From Methylocystis sp. IM3 (GTDB lineage: Bacteria > Pseudomonadota > Alphaproteobacteria > Rhizobiales > Beijerinckiaceae), in contig NZ_JBBPBZ010000001.1 in NCBI RefSeq assembly GCF_038070105.1, forward strand, positions 1 through 64,000: DNA of 64,000 nt. Reading direction: 5' to 3'. The notes below the pieces were generated by a model. That model saw only the letters and a list, made by a program, of their open reading frames with translations, did not search any database and was not told where the DNA came from. This document shows, piece after piece, positions 29,921 through 38,926 of this stretch. The position numbers were made by a program, and so were the translations under genes. The first letter of the stretch is position 1; the number at the start of each line of letters is the position of its first letter.

Positions 29921-32245
29921 TCATTCGGCCGGTTCGGGGCGAGGCGTTGGCTCCGTGCGCTCGGCTGCCTGCCAGAAAAGCGGGCGCAGCTTCACGATGA
30001 AGTCCCACGCCATGAGAAGCGCTCCCAGTGCAAACAGAACATCCCCCGGCAGCCGTAGCCATTGCCACAGCAGTGTCTTGGAATAGAACGCGTTGCTCCG
30101 GGCATAGGCGAAGCCGTGTTCGAACACCGCGTCTAATTGAGACCACCCGATCGGAAAAAAATTCAAGGCGATCCACAACACCAAGCCGGCATTATAGAGC
30201 CAGAAAGCGATCAAACCGATCTTTTCGTTAAACGGGCTCCTGTCCGCGACGGCGTAGCGCAGACAGAAATAGATGAGGCCGATCGCGAGCAGACCGAAGG
30301 CGCCGAACAACGCCGTGTGCGCGTGGTTGAGCGTCAGGAACGTTCCATGTTCATAGTAGTTGACGAGCGGCGCGTTGAGGGTGCCGCCTCCGAACACGCC
30401 GGCTCCGACGAAATTCCAGAAAGCCGCGCCAATGACGTATGTGTACGCAAGCGTATACTTGAATTCGCGATGCGCCTTGATGAGAAGATACTGGTTCATT
30501 GCTTCGATGACCAGGAGCACCAGAGGCAACACCTCAATGAAGGAGAACATGCTGCCCATCGGCACCCACATGCTGGGACCGCCCACCCAATAAAGATGAT
30601 GCCCGGTGCCGATAACGCCGCCGAGAAAAATCAGGATCAACTCAAAATACACCGCCCGTTCCGCCAACGTACGCGACACCAGACCCACGGCCATGAGAAG
30701 ATAGGCGCTCATGCAGGAGGCGAAAAACTCGAAAGACTGCTCCACCCAGAGATGGACGACCCACCAGCGCCAGAAATCGGTGAGCGTGAAGGACTTTTCG
30801 ATGCCGGTGAGCGGTATCATGCCGAAGGCGTAAAGAACAGCCACGTTGATCGTCGAAGCCCAGATCAGATGCTCGAGCCTTATGCGGCCCGACCAAAATT
30901 CTCCTGCGGCGCGCCACCAAAGGGGTCCACTCGGCCAAAGCGCGCGCATGACGAGCAGGCTCCACAATAGCAAGCCTGCAAAGAAGCCGATCTGCCAGAA
31001 GCGTCCGAGTTCGATATATGAAAGTCCCTGATTGCCGAACCAAAACCAGTAGCGGTCGATCGAGCCCATAATCCCGTAATAATTTCCGACAAGCGCGCCG
31101 GCGATGATCAGCAGCGTCGTCCAGAACAGCATGTCGACAAAGAAATGTTGTCCTTTCGCTTCATGGCCGCCCGCCATGGCCGGAGCGAGAAAGAGCGCGG
31201 CGCCAATCCACGAAAGCCCGATCCATAGGATGGGGGCTTGAATATGAACGTCGCGGAGGAAATTGAACGGGAAAATATCATTGATTGCGATCCCATAGAA
31301 GCTGGTCCGATCGTAATAGGAATGCGCCATGATCGTTCCTGCCGCAATCTGAACGAGAAGCAGCAGCGCCACCACGACAAAGTATTTGCCGATTCGCCTT
31401 TGGCTTCGCGTAAGAGGTCGAAATTCCGCCAGGATCGGATCCATTCGGCCGACATCGCGCTTGTTGAGAAAGAACTCGTAAATGAACAGCACGACGCCGA
31501 AGGCGAAGAAGGTGAAGCAGAAACTGATCCAAGTCCACCGGAAGGTGTTGAGGGTCGGCGTATTGCCGACCAAGGGCTCAAACGGCCAATTCTCGGTCCA
31601 GGACCAGCTGGCGCCCGGCCTGCGCGCCACCGTGGTGAAGGCCGAGAAGACCAAAAAATCCGCCGTTTGTCGCGCGCCTTCCGGGTCAAGGCTGTAGGCG
31701 GGGGTCCATCCGGCGGAGGGATTTGCCGTTTTCAGCGAATTTACGACCTCGTCCCGTACCGCGAGGAAGGCGTTCGCCACAGAGTCGGGCAGCACCACTT
31801 CTGACTTCGTCAGATCGATCCCCTGTAGCGCGCGCTGCATGGCGGCCGTTACGGCGGCCCGCTGATCCTCCCCGAGTTCCCCGAACTCCCTGCCAAGGCT
31901 GGCCATGGCCATGTCGTAACGGGTCGACTCGGCGAGGCTAACAAGGATCGAAGCGGTGTAATCCTCGCCGTAATAGGATCCCATGCCGTAAAGGCTGCCG
32001 TAGTCCATCAGATCGGCCTTTTGGAATCCGGCCTTACCGGCGGCGACGTCCGCCGCTGTCATCAACACTGTTCCATCGGCGGCGATAAATCGGTCGGGCT
32101 GCGGCGGCGACGCCTGGTATGTGGCCGAGGTCGCCCAACCCATAAGACCAAAAGTCCCGATGGCGACGGCGAGCAGAACCCATTTCAGGAAATTGCTGAC
32201 GAGATCCTCGCTCGGCCGATCGGTGCGCTTTGCGGCTGGTGGCAT
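29921..32245 (-). CDS. norZ: quinol-dependent nitric oxide reductase
   Basis: This single-subunit qNOR reduces two NO to N2O with electrons from quinol. Its 774 residues are the expected length. An N-terminal helix is followed by a periplasmic cytochrome-c-like domain without a CxxCH heme site (about residues 45-230), then twelve or more helices of the NorB fold. Active-site ligands are present: HLWVE near residue 498 (a His and the essential Glu of the non-heme iron site), FEFFA just after, and GTGHHLYW with the paired His. Retention of these residues argues for NO reduction, not NO dismutation. It converges with the upstream respiratory genes and draws on the same quinol pool. Regulation by an NO sensor is likely but no clear site was found. 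Confidence 0.92.
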   Translation of the reverse strand: MPPAAKRTDRPSEDLVSNFLKWVLLAVAIGTFGLMGWATSATYQASPPQPDRFIAADGTVLMTAADVAAGKAGFQKADLMDYGSLYGMGSYYGEDYTASILVSLAESTRYDMAMASLGREFGELGEDQRAAVTAAMQRALQGIDLTKSEVVLPDSVANAFLAVRDEVVNSLKTANPSAGWTPAYSLDPEGARQTADFLVFSAFTTVARRPGASWSWTENWPFEPLVGNTPTLNTFRWTWISFCFTFFAFGVVLFIYEFFLNKRDVGRMDPILAEFRPLTRSQRRIGKYFVVVALLLLVQIAAGTIMAHSYYDRTSFYGIAINDIFPFNFLRDVHIQAPILWIGLSWIGAALFLAPAMAGGHEAKGQHFFVDMLFWTTLLIIAGALVGNYYGIMGSIDRYWFWFGNQGLSYIELGRFWQIGFFAGLLLWSLLVMRALWPSGPLWWRAAGEFWSGRIRLEHLIWASTINVAVLYAFGMIPLTGIEKSFTLTDFWRWWVVHLWVEQSFEFFASCMSAYLLMAVGLVSRTLAERAVYFELILIFLGGVIGTGHHLYWVGGPSMWVPMGSMFSFIEVLPLVLLVIEAMNQYLLIKAHREFKYTLAYTYVIGAAFWNFVGAGVFGGGTLNAPLVNYYEHGTFLTLNHAHTALFGAFGLLAIGLIYFCLRYAVADRSPFNEKIGLIAFWLYNAGLVLWIALNFFPIGWSQLDAVFEHGFAYARSNAFYSKTLLWQWLRLPGDVLFALGALLMAWDFIVKLRPLFWQAAERTEPTPRPEPAE

Positions 32246-32986
32246 ATCGACTTCTCTCCCTTACGTTCGATGGGCGATTGCGGGGAACAAGTTTAGTCGT
32301 GGCGAAGACGATTGTTTTTCGCCTGATTTCGCCTCTCGAAAGACGGCGGCCGTAGTGGCTGGCCTGCGCGAACTTGCTCTCGAAACAATAGCGCGTGACC
32401 AGCTTTGCACAAGATATAGGCCCAGACGGCACTCCGATTAGCGGAGTGCCTTCCGCCCCAACGCGCAGCTGGGGCGATAGCCCAAAACACAACAATGTGA
32501 ACGAGTCGAAAGCGCCGCACAACATCGGCCGTCGGCGACAAACCTACGATGCAGTGGGCGTCGAAATGATGCGCTCCCGACGAAACCAACAAGCGCCAGG
32601 AGCGTCGCTGCGGCGCCTCTATTGCCGACATTCACAAGCGAGGCCTTCCCAAGCACGCCAAGATGCTCGCACGCATTGCGAATGAACAGCAACGCCAACG
32701 TCGCGACCGCCTGGAGCACGCGTCAGTTACGGCTGACGAGGCGCCCTCGGGAGGGAAACCCGCCTACAGGGTGGCGCGAGCGAGCGCCTGCTCAGCGGCT
32801 ATGACCTCGACCGTGAAAAGAGTCGACCCAGGCGATCGGCAAACGGACACCGAGAATTCGTCGAGCTTACGCTTGCGATTGGAAGCGATCCACAGGACGC
32901 AAACGCAGAGAGGTTTTCATCCTGAGAAATGCGCCTAACTGGATGCCTGTGCGAGGCATCCTATGTCAGATCGAGAGGAAATTGCG
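32246..32986. other. 740-bp region upstream of norZ, no gene supported
   Basis: This stretch holds the norZ promoter and a perfect hairpin at 32428-32450. Open frames on both strands (for example 32663-32938) lack domains and may be scrambled remnants. Confidence 0.4.
32428..32450. repeat. perfect 9-bp inverted repeat (hairpin)
   Basis: GGCACTCCG (32428-32436) and CGGAGTGCC (32442-32450) flank a 5-base loop. No T-tract follows on either strand, so it is a possible terminator lacking the U run or a protein site, not a standard intrinsic terminator. Confidence 0.5.
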
Positions 32987-33242
32987 ATGTCATCTCCTGT
33001 TTATCCTTCCTCATCGCCGGAAATTGCCCGAAAGCGTCAGCAGCTTGCTCGATCGTGTCCCATGACGTGGTGTAGATGAGCGCGGTCATCACGGTCGCCG
33101 GCGAGGGCCGGGCTGGTCAGGGGGCCACGGCGGGCAGCCCAACGATGGGATCATCGCTCAACGGGGCGATCGTTTCCAGATGCTATGGGGTATGCGCCGA
33201 GCGTGGCAGGCTGGCGCTCTTCAATAGCGTGGAGACGCCCTC

Positions 33243-34408
33243 ATGCTGCATCGCTTTATCCCTGGCCGCGCAGCGGCAGCCTTCGATCAGGATCGCACCC
33301 TCGTCGTGGTCGTCGAGATGAGCCAGTCGACATGGCTCGTCACTGGGCTGCTTCCTGGCCTGGAGCGCCAACCTCTGAAAAAGCTGGACCCCGATCCCGA
33401 TCATCTTCTCACGCTCGTAAGGCGTTGGTGCGACGAATGTCGCTCAGCAGGTCGAGGGATCGAACGTCTCGTCGTCGCCTATGAGGCTGGGCGGGATGGT
33501 TTTTGGCTGGCGCGCTGGCTGGTAGCTCGCGGCGTTGAGGCGCACGTCATCCACTCCAGCAGCGTGGCTGTGTCCAGGGATCGCCGCCGCGCCAAGACAG
33601 ATCGTCTCGACGCCGCTCTTCTCCTGCGGGTATTGCTCGGCTGGCTGCGGGGGGAGCCTGGCCATTGCAGCATGACGGCGACGCCTTCGATTGAGGAAGA
33701 AGACGCTAAGCGGCCGACACGCGAACGCGAAAATCTCGTCGGCGAGCGCACGCGTATAATCAACCGTATGAAAGCGTCGCTCGCTCGTCTCGGTGTCCGC
33801 GGTTTTAATCCCGCGCTGCGCAAAGCCGCTGACCAGCTCGGCGGCCTGCGCACCCCGGAAGGCGGCGCCATTCCGCCGCTCGCCATGGCCGAGCTGCGGC
33901 GCGACATAGCCCGGCTACGCTTCATCGAGGAGCAGATCAAGGAGATCGAACAGCAGCGAGTGGCTCGCCTCGATGAGGCGAAGCCGTGTGAAGAGAGAGC
34001 GAACGGCATGGTGCGTCTGCTCACTCGCGTCGTCGGCGTTGGCGTCGAGACCGCAGACATGCTCACTCACGAGATTTTCTACGCGACTTACGAGATAGAC
34101 GAGCCGTCGCCCGTTACGCGGGATTGACCGGCTCGCCCGACGAGAGCGGATCAAGGCGACGCGAGAGAGGCCTCTCGCGGGCCGGCAACGCGCGCGTTCG
34201 GCGCGGCATGGTCCAGCTCGCCTGGCGTTTTTTGGTTTTCCAGAAAGAGTGCGATCTTGTCCTCTGGTTTCGGGCGCGCTCCGCGGATGCAGGCGGTCGG
34301 CGGCGCATGTCGCTGATCGTGGGGTTTGCGCGCAAGCTGCTGATCGCGCTCTGGCGCTTGGCGATGGGCGCCGAGCCGCCGGAGGGGCTCAAGATGCGGC
34401 CCGCGTAA
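33243..34408 (+). pseudogene. IS110 family transposase, copy 1, frameshifted by one T
   Basis: This DEDD-type (RuvC-like) transposase copy carries VVVVEMSQSTWLVTG at the N terminus, EAGRDGFWLARWL, AKTDRLDAALLLR and a C-terminal serine-containing region near GSPDESGSRRRERGLSRAGN. The run GAGATTTTCT has four T where copy 2 has five. The frame therefore ends at 34127 (294 residues) instead of 34408 (388 residues). This is the only difference I found between the two 2.95-kb units. It may be a fresh inactivating indel or a homopolymer error. Confidence 0.85.
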
Positions 34409-34484
34409 CAAAGAGCATTTTCGGAATGGCCCCAAGGGGCCTGACGAGTCCGAGGCAGCGGCAACCCGTTACATGACGTGGCTT

Positions 34485-35843
34485 TCACGCCGTTTTCCAG
34501 ATAGGGACCGCCGCCCCGGAGCCGGGCGCAGATGCGAATGGCGCATCATGGTTCGGGCTCGAACGAGCCCACCGAATACAAGGTCGCGGCACGGTTCCGT
34601 GCGCCGCCCATAGCTCCCCTCGAACTCGCTTATCGTCGTTTACGCTCTTGTCGCTAGGAAGAACAGGATCAAAAAAACAGGCTTGACGGAGAGAGCCCCA
34701 TACAAGCGTCATGTAGCGGCTTCGCTGCACGGCCCACTCGTCATTCTGCTCCAGCAGGATGGCGCCGACGAGCCGGACGACGGCGTCTTCGTTGGGGAAG
34801 ATGCCGACCACCTCTGTCCTGCGCTTGATCTCGCCGTTCAGCCGTTCAATCGGATTCGTGCTGTGCAGCTTGGCGCGATGCGGGGCCGGGAAGCCCATGT
34901 AAGCGAGCACGTCGGGTTCCGCGTCGTCCATCAGCATCGCGAGCTTCGGCAGTTTGGGGCGCAACTGATCGGCGACCTTACGCCATTGTCCCTTCGCCGC
35001 TTCGGCGTCGTCTTGCGCGAAGGCGGTGGCGATGAAGGCGGAAACGACCCGCCTGCCGCTCTTTCCGGCATGGGCGAGCGCGTTGCGCATGAAGTGGACG
35101 CGGCAACGCTGCCAGGTCGATTGCAGAACCTTGGCGACCGCCGCCTTCAACCCTTCATGGGCGTCAGAGACGACGAGTTTGACGCCGCGCAGCCCTCGGC
35201 GACGGAGCTTGCGCAAAAACTCGGTCCAGAAGGTTTCGGCTTCCGACGGTCCGATGTCCATGCCCAGCACTTCCCGGCGGCCGTCGGCGTTGACCCCCAC
35301 GGCGACAATCGCCGCCAGCGAGACGATGCGGCCGTTTTGCCGCGCCTTCACATAGGTCGCGTCGATCCAGAGGTAGGGCCAGTCGCCTTCGATCGGCCGC
35401 TCGAGGAAGGCCTTCACCCGCTCGTCGATCTCTTCGCACAGGCGGCTGACCTGGCTCTTCGAGACGCCGCTCATGCCCATGGCCTTGACGAGATCGTCCA
35501 CCGCGCGCGTCGAGACGCCCTGGATGTAGGCTTCCTGAATGACGGCCGTCAGCGCCTTCTCCGCCATCCGCCGTGGCTCCAGGAAGCCCGGAAAATAGCT
35601 GCCCTTTCGTAATTTGGGGATGCGCAGCTCCACGGCGCCGGCACGCGTCTCCCAGGTCCGATCACGGTAGCCGTTGCGCTGGGCGAGGCGTTCCGGGCTC
35701 TTTTCGCCGTAGGCCGCGCCGGTCAACGCGCCGACCTCCAGTTCCATCAGCCGCTCGGCGGCGAAGCCGATCATCTCGCGCAAAATATCAGCGTCGGGAG
35801 CCTTCTCCACGAGCGCGCGCAGGTTCATCATCTCATCGGTCAT
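34485..35843 (-). CDS. IS256 family transposase, copy 1
   Basis: This mutator-type DDE transposase is 452 residues from ATG 35843; an in-frame ATG at 35876 would add 11. The catalytic residues lie in [23 protein letters not shown] and [13 protein letters not shown]. The C-terminal ~70 residues after [10 protein letters not shown] do not resemble the normal IS256 end (an LSDDP-type tail) and may derive from altered end DNA. It is identical to the copy at 51385-52743. It probably mobilises the whole nested unit, since the ends and the 8-bp target repeats are of IS256 type. Confidence 0.9.
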   Translation of the reverse strand: MTDEMMNLRALVEKAPDADILREMIGFAAERLMELEVGALTGAAYGEKSPERLAQRNGYRDRTWETRAGAVELRIPKLRKGSYFPGFLEPRRMAEKALTAVIQEAYIQGVSTRAVDDLVKAMGMSGVSKSQVSRLCEEIDERVKAFLERPIEGDWPYLWIDATYVKARQNGRIVSLAAIVAVGVNADGRREVLGMDIGPSEAETFWTEFLRKLRRRGLRGVKLVVSDAHEGLKAAVAKVLQSTWQRCRVHFMRNALAHAGKSGRRVVSAFIATAFAQDDAEAAKGQWRKVADQLRPKLPKLAMLMDDAEPDVLAYMGFPAPHRAKLHSTNPIERLNGEIKRRTEVVGIFPNEDAVVRLVGAILLEQNDEWAVQRSRYMTLVWGSLRQACFFDPVLPSDKSVNDDKRVRGELWAAHGTVPRPCIRWARSSPNHDAPFASAPGSGAAVPIWKTA

Positions 35844-36400
35844 CGGCAGTTCCTCGGTTGCGTTGGCGTGTCGCAACCCGATCCTACCGGCGAACCGTCG
35901 ATGACCACCGCAAGCCGCTCGCTCGCTAGGGCGCTATGAAAAGCGCGCGTCGCGAGCCGCTTGCTCCGCCCGAGCTACACCACTTCCCGGGACACGACCG
36001 CTTGCTCCCGAGATCGAGGCGGCGTTCGAGGAGTTCAGCCATAAAGTTTTTGCGGACGGCGCCTTGTCCGCTAAGATGAAGCAGCTCATTGCCGTTGCTG
36101 CAGCCCACATAACTCAGTGCCCCTATTGCATCAGAGGACACACCAAAGCAGCCTTGCGACGTGGCGCGACCCAGCAGGAACTGATGGAGGCCATCTGGGT
36201 TGCCGCCGAGATGCGGGCGGGCGGCGCTTACGCGCACTCGACCGTGTCCCTAGCGGCGATGACCGAGGAAATTGAGCCGCACCCATAATGCTCCCTTTGG
36301 CGACAGAGACGCACCCAAGACTCTGTTTGCAGCGAGCTCGAACGCCGGCCGCGCGCCCGGGCTATGACCATTTCTCGCAGACAGGATGGGGTCTTCCACC

Positions 36401-36865
36401 TCAAAGCTCCGATTCGACGGATCCTGACGCACGAGGTTGGGCGCGATTTCTGGCGGCGTCAGTGGGTTTGACGAAGAAGCCATCAGGACGGCCGAGGAAT
36501 ATCTCCCGCATCCCCGGGTCCCTCCACGATGCGCCGATAATTATGGAAAGCGAAACGTGGGCGCCGTCGGGAGAAAGTTGGCGGGCAAGCGACTGGGTCA
36601 AAGATCGCTAGGTCGCATTAGGAGGCGCAAGAGATACTGCCCCCGCACCACGCTGTAAAATCGCGGGTGGTCAATCGACGGATCGCGTGGCGCGCGGTAA
36701 GGAAGCGCGCCCGAGCGTGCCGGCGCCGCAAGTTTCTTCGAAGCTCGGCTGTCGTCGCCACTCCGCATCAACCCAACCAGCCAGCCCGGCTGTATAAATC
36801 AGAACTTCGATGGGCCCGGATTCCGCCTCGGCGAGGGCAAAGGCGCATTCTGCCGAAAGGGCAAC
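36401..36865 (-). pseudogene. remnant of a short-chain dehydrogenase/reductase gene
   Basis: On the minus strand the segment FALAEAESGPIEVLIYTAGL (about 36790-36850) is the central NAG region of a classical SDR, followed by FEETCGAGTLGRASLP. In another frame near 36600-36400, SLARQLSPDGAHV matches the usual SLARELGPKGIHV after the catalytic Tyr. The YxxxK segment itself is not readable and frames change at least once. The N-terminal Rossmann motif is absent. This is a dead gene filling the gap between the split carboxymuconolactone decarboxylase-family gene and sdhB. Confidence 0.6.
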
Positions 36866-37108
36866 TGAGTTATTGCAGATGAATATTCGCTTGGGCAATG
36901 CGGCGCCGCCAACCAAGGGGTCGACTCCCGAATTGAGAAATTGACGAGGAAATATCGTTCCCCGCGGCGTCCGCCGTCGCCCGGCATCCTTGTGCATCCC
37001 GACGCCACGAATCGTCGCCTCCGCCGGTCATTGTTGGCGGAATATAGACAAATCTTCAGCCGACGCTAAATTACCTCGTTGCGTAACCGGGCTCGACAGA
37101 CGCGCGCA

Positions 37109-37903
37109 ATGAAATCCTATTTGCCTCTCAATTTTGGCCTTCCAGCCGGATCAAAGATTGCACAGGGCAAGGTTTGGCCTTCTGCGAAATCCGCCGGCCG
37201 CGTAAGCGCTTTCCAAATTTATCGTTACGATCCAGATTCCGGGGCAGGACCTCGCCTGGACACATATTACGTCGACCGTGATGACTGCGGACCGATGGTC
37301 CTCGACGCTCTGATAAAGATCAAGAATGAGATTGATCCGACGCTGACGTTTCGCCGTTCTTGCCGCGAAGGAATTTGCGGTTCGTGTGCGATGAGCATCG
37401 ATGGTCGGAATTGGTTGGCCTGCACGCAAGCGATTGACGACATCCGGGGCGAAATCCGTATCTTCCCGCTTAATCGCATACCGGTGATCAAAGATCTCGT
37501 CGTCGACTTGGACCACCTTTTCGCTCAGCACCGACTGATCGAGCCATGGCTCAAGGTGAGGACTCCCGAGCCGGAACAGGAACGCTTGCAGACTCCCCAT
37601 GATCGAGCCAAGCTCGAGGGGTACTACGAATGCATACTCTGCTTTTGCTGTAGCGGAGGATGTCCAAGCTACTGGTGGAACGCCGATCGCTATCTAGGAC
37701 CGGCGGTGCTGCTTCACGCTTATCGGTGGCTCATCGACAGCCGGGATGAGGCGGACGAGAGTCGGCTCGACAGGCTCGAAGATCCCTTCCGCCTCTACCG
37801 TTGCCACACGATCATGAATTGCACCAAGACCTGTCCAAAGGGCCTGCAACCCGCCAAGGCAATCGCCATGATCAAGAACATGCTCGTCGAACGCCAGCAT
37901 TAA
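37109..37903 (+). CDS. sdhB: succinate dehydrogenase iron-sulfur subunit
   Basis: This 264-residue electron-transfer subunit has an N-terminal [2Fe-2S] domain with [16 protein letters not shown] and a downstream Cys (LACTQ). A C-terminal domain with [17 protein letters not shown] and [15 protein letters not shown] supplies the [4Fe-4S] and [3Fe-4S] clusters. ATG 37109 is chosen; the in-frame codon at 37079 adds ten unlikely residues. The usual alphaproteobacterial order is sdhCDAB. Here the order is sdhBCD and no sdhA is present within the window, so the encoded complex is incomplete unless the flavoprotein is supplied from elsewhere. Confidence 0.92.
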   Translation: MKSYLPLNFGLPAGSKIAQGKVWPSAKSAGRVSAFQIYRYDPDSGAGPRLDTYYVDRDDCGPMVLDALIKIKNEIDPTLTFRRSCREGICGSCAMSIDGRNWLACTQAIDDIRGEIRIFPLNRIPVIKDLVVDLDHLFAQHRLIEPWLKVRTPEPEQERLQTPHDRAKLEGYYECILCFCCSGGCPSYWWNADRYLGPAVLLHAYRWLIDSRDEADESRLDRLEDPFRLYRCHTIMNCTKTCPKGLQPAKAIAMIKNMLVERQH

Positions 37904-37988
37904 GAGAGCCCAAGACGGCCCTTAACAACCGAAGCCGAAGGCTGGAATCCCATGAATTGACCGGCAAATCAGGATGAGGCGACCCATC

Positions 37989-38372
37989 ATGGTTGAACGA
38001 CTCGAAGCGCGTCCAAGATCGCCGCACCTGCAGGTTTATCGCCCTACGTTGACCATGACGATGTCCATCGCCCATCGAATGACTGGCGTGACGCTCTATT
38101 TCGGCACGATACTGTTCGTTTGGTGGCTAATGGCGATTTCCGTCGGTCCCGCGCATTACGCGCGGGCGCAGGATTTCATGAACTCGATCGTCGGCCAAGC
38201 CTTCCTCTTCTTTTTCACCTGGTCGCTATTGCATCATGCGCTCGGCGGCGTGCGTCACCTCATCTGGGATCTTGGCTTCGCCCATGATTACCCATGGCGC
38301 GAGTATCTCGCGCAAGCCACCATCGTGGGATCGCTCTTGGGAACCGTCTTTCTTTGGGTTGCGAGATTCTGA
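37989..38372 (+). CDS. sdhC: succinate dehydrogenase cytochrome b556 subunit
   Basis: This 127-residue three-helix anchor protein has RPRSPHLQVYRPTLTMTMSI, then SIAHRMTGV, the SdhC signature with quinone-site Ser and Arg. SLLHHALGGVRHLIWDLG includes the heme b axial His. An in-frame ATG at 37974 would add five residues. It lies 85 bp after sdhB and 12 bp before sdhD. Confidence 0.9.
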   Translation: MVERLEARPRSPHLQVYRPTLTMTMSIAHRMTGVTLYFGTILFVWWLMAISVGPAHYARAQDFMNSIVGQAFLFFFTWSLLHHALGGVRHLIWDLGFAHDYPWREYLAQATIVGSLLGTVFLWVARF

Positions 38373-38384
38373 AGGAGTTCTGAC

Positions 38385-38768
38385 ATGACAGGCCTAAGGA
38401 AGCCGCTCGCTCCCGCCGACGGGTTAACTTCGGAAAAAGGCGGAACCCGCGATTTCTGGCGTCAGCGCGTCACATCGATCCTCGGCCTTCCGCTGACGCT
38501 CGCCGCGATCATCATCTTCGTTTCGAGCCTCCGCGTCGACCATGCCAAAGTAGTGACGCGTTTCCATCATCCAATGGTCGCGATTGTGCTTCTTCTTACG
38601 ATATTAAACTTTTGCGTCCACATGCGCCTCGGCATGAAGGCCATTATTGAAGACTATGTCCATGAACAAAGAGCTAAGGCGCTGCTGCTGATGGCGAATA
38701 CGGGATTCGTTTTTGCGACTGGCATTGGGGGCGCCCTCGCTGTCTTAAAAATTGCGATGGGTGGCTGA
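38385..38768 (+). CDS. sdhD: succinate dehydrogenase membrane anchor subunit
   Basis: This 127-residue SdhD has three helices and the conserved segment HHPMVAIVLLLTILNFCVHMRLGMKAIIEDYVH, quoted here in concept: the heme-ligand His is in the CVHMRLG part and the quinone-site Asp-Tyr in EDYVH. GAAGGAG upstream is a strong ribosome binding site. The gene ends the sdhBCD group, and the next 150 bp up to the IS element hold no recognisable gene. Confidence 0.88.
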   Translation: MTGLRKPLAPADGLTSEKGGTRDFWRQRVTSILGLPLTLAAIIIFVSSLRVDHAKVVTRFHHPMVAIVLLLTILNFCVHMRLGMKAIIEDYVHEQRAKALLLMANTGFVFATGIGGALAVLKIAMGG

Positions 38769-38926
38769 CCTGCGTCAAATGCGCTGAGGCCACGGCAATG
38801 CGCCGCTCAATGCGGAAACAGCGCGTCAACCTGCGAGCTTGCGAGACGATGCGCTCCCATTCAGGTTTTTCGAGATAGGCAGGAAGGCGGTAAATTTCAC
38901 GCTGACCCGCCGCCACACTCCCCTAG

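Larger units (their letters stand above)
33051..35999. mobile_element. nested transposon copy 1: IS256 family element carrying an IS110 insertion
   Basis: This 2949-bp unit begins GATCGTGTCCC and ends GGGACACGACC, so the ends are inverted repeats of the form G(A/G)TCGTGTCCC continued by a matching GTGG block. The flanking 8-bp direct repeat is GCTTGCTC (33043-33050 and 36000-36007), the length expected for IS256. Inside, an IS110 family element lies between two copies of CATGACGTGG (33061-33070 and 34472-34481), close to the left IS256 end. The same unit, differing by one base, occurs at 49950-52899 with a different 8-bp repeat, so the composite moves as one transposon. Confidence 0.88.
32987..36288 (+). 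pseudogene. carboxymuconolactone decarboxylase family gene split by a transposon
   Basis: The 5' part (32987-33050, preceded by GAGAGGAA) encodes MSSPVYPSSSPEIARKRQQL. The 3' part resumes right after the transposon and its duplicated GCTTGCTC, at 36008-36288. Removing the element and one 8-bp repeat restores a continuous 114-residue protein. It contains ALSAKMKQLIAVAAAHITQ and the redox motif CPYCIRGH, then GATQQELMEAIWVAAEMR, matching the AhpD-like carboxymuconolactone decarboxylase family. These proteins are peroxidase-like disulfide reductases. The gene is inactive as it stands. The insertion point is exact, so the ancestral sequence can be read without doubt. Confidence 0.88.

Noticed and set aside
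29921..32245. Possible NO dismutase instead of NO reductase
   Set aside because: The HLWVE and GTGHHLYW iron-ligand motifs of genuine qNOR are retained, so the ordinary reductase call is favoured.
32278..32290. FNR/NnrR-like TTG...CAA upstream of norZ
   Set aside because: The spacing is seven bases where the half-sites need eight, and the flanking bases do not fit.
34683..35612. 309-codon open frame antisense to the IS256 transposase (repeated at 51583-52512)
   Set aside because: It mirrors the transposase codon pattern, lacks any domain and exists only because GC-rich coding DNA leaves the antisense frame open.
38674..38916. 80-codon leftward frame between sdhD and the IS element
   Set aside because: Half of it is antisense to sdhD, and joining the sequences on both sides of the IS does not restore a longer frame.
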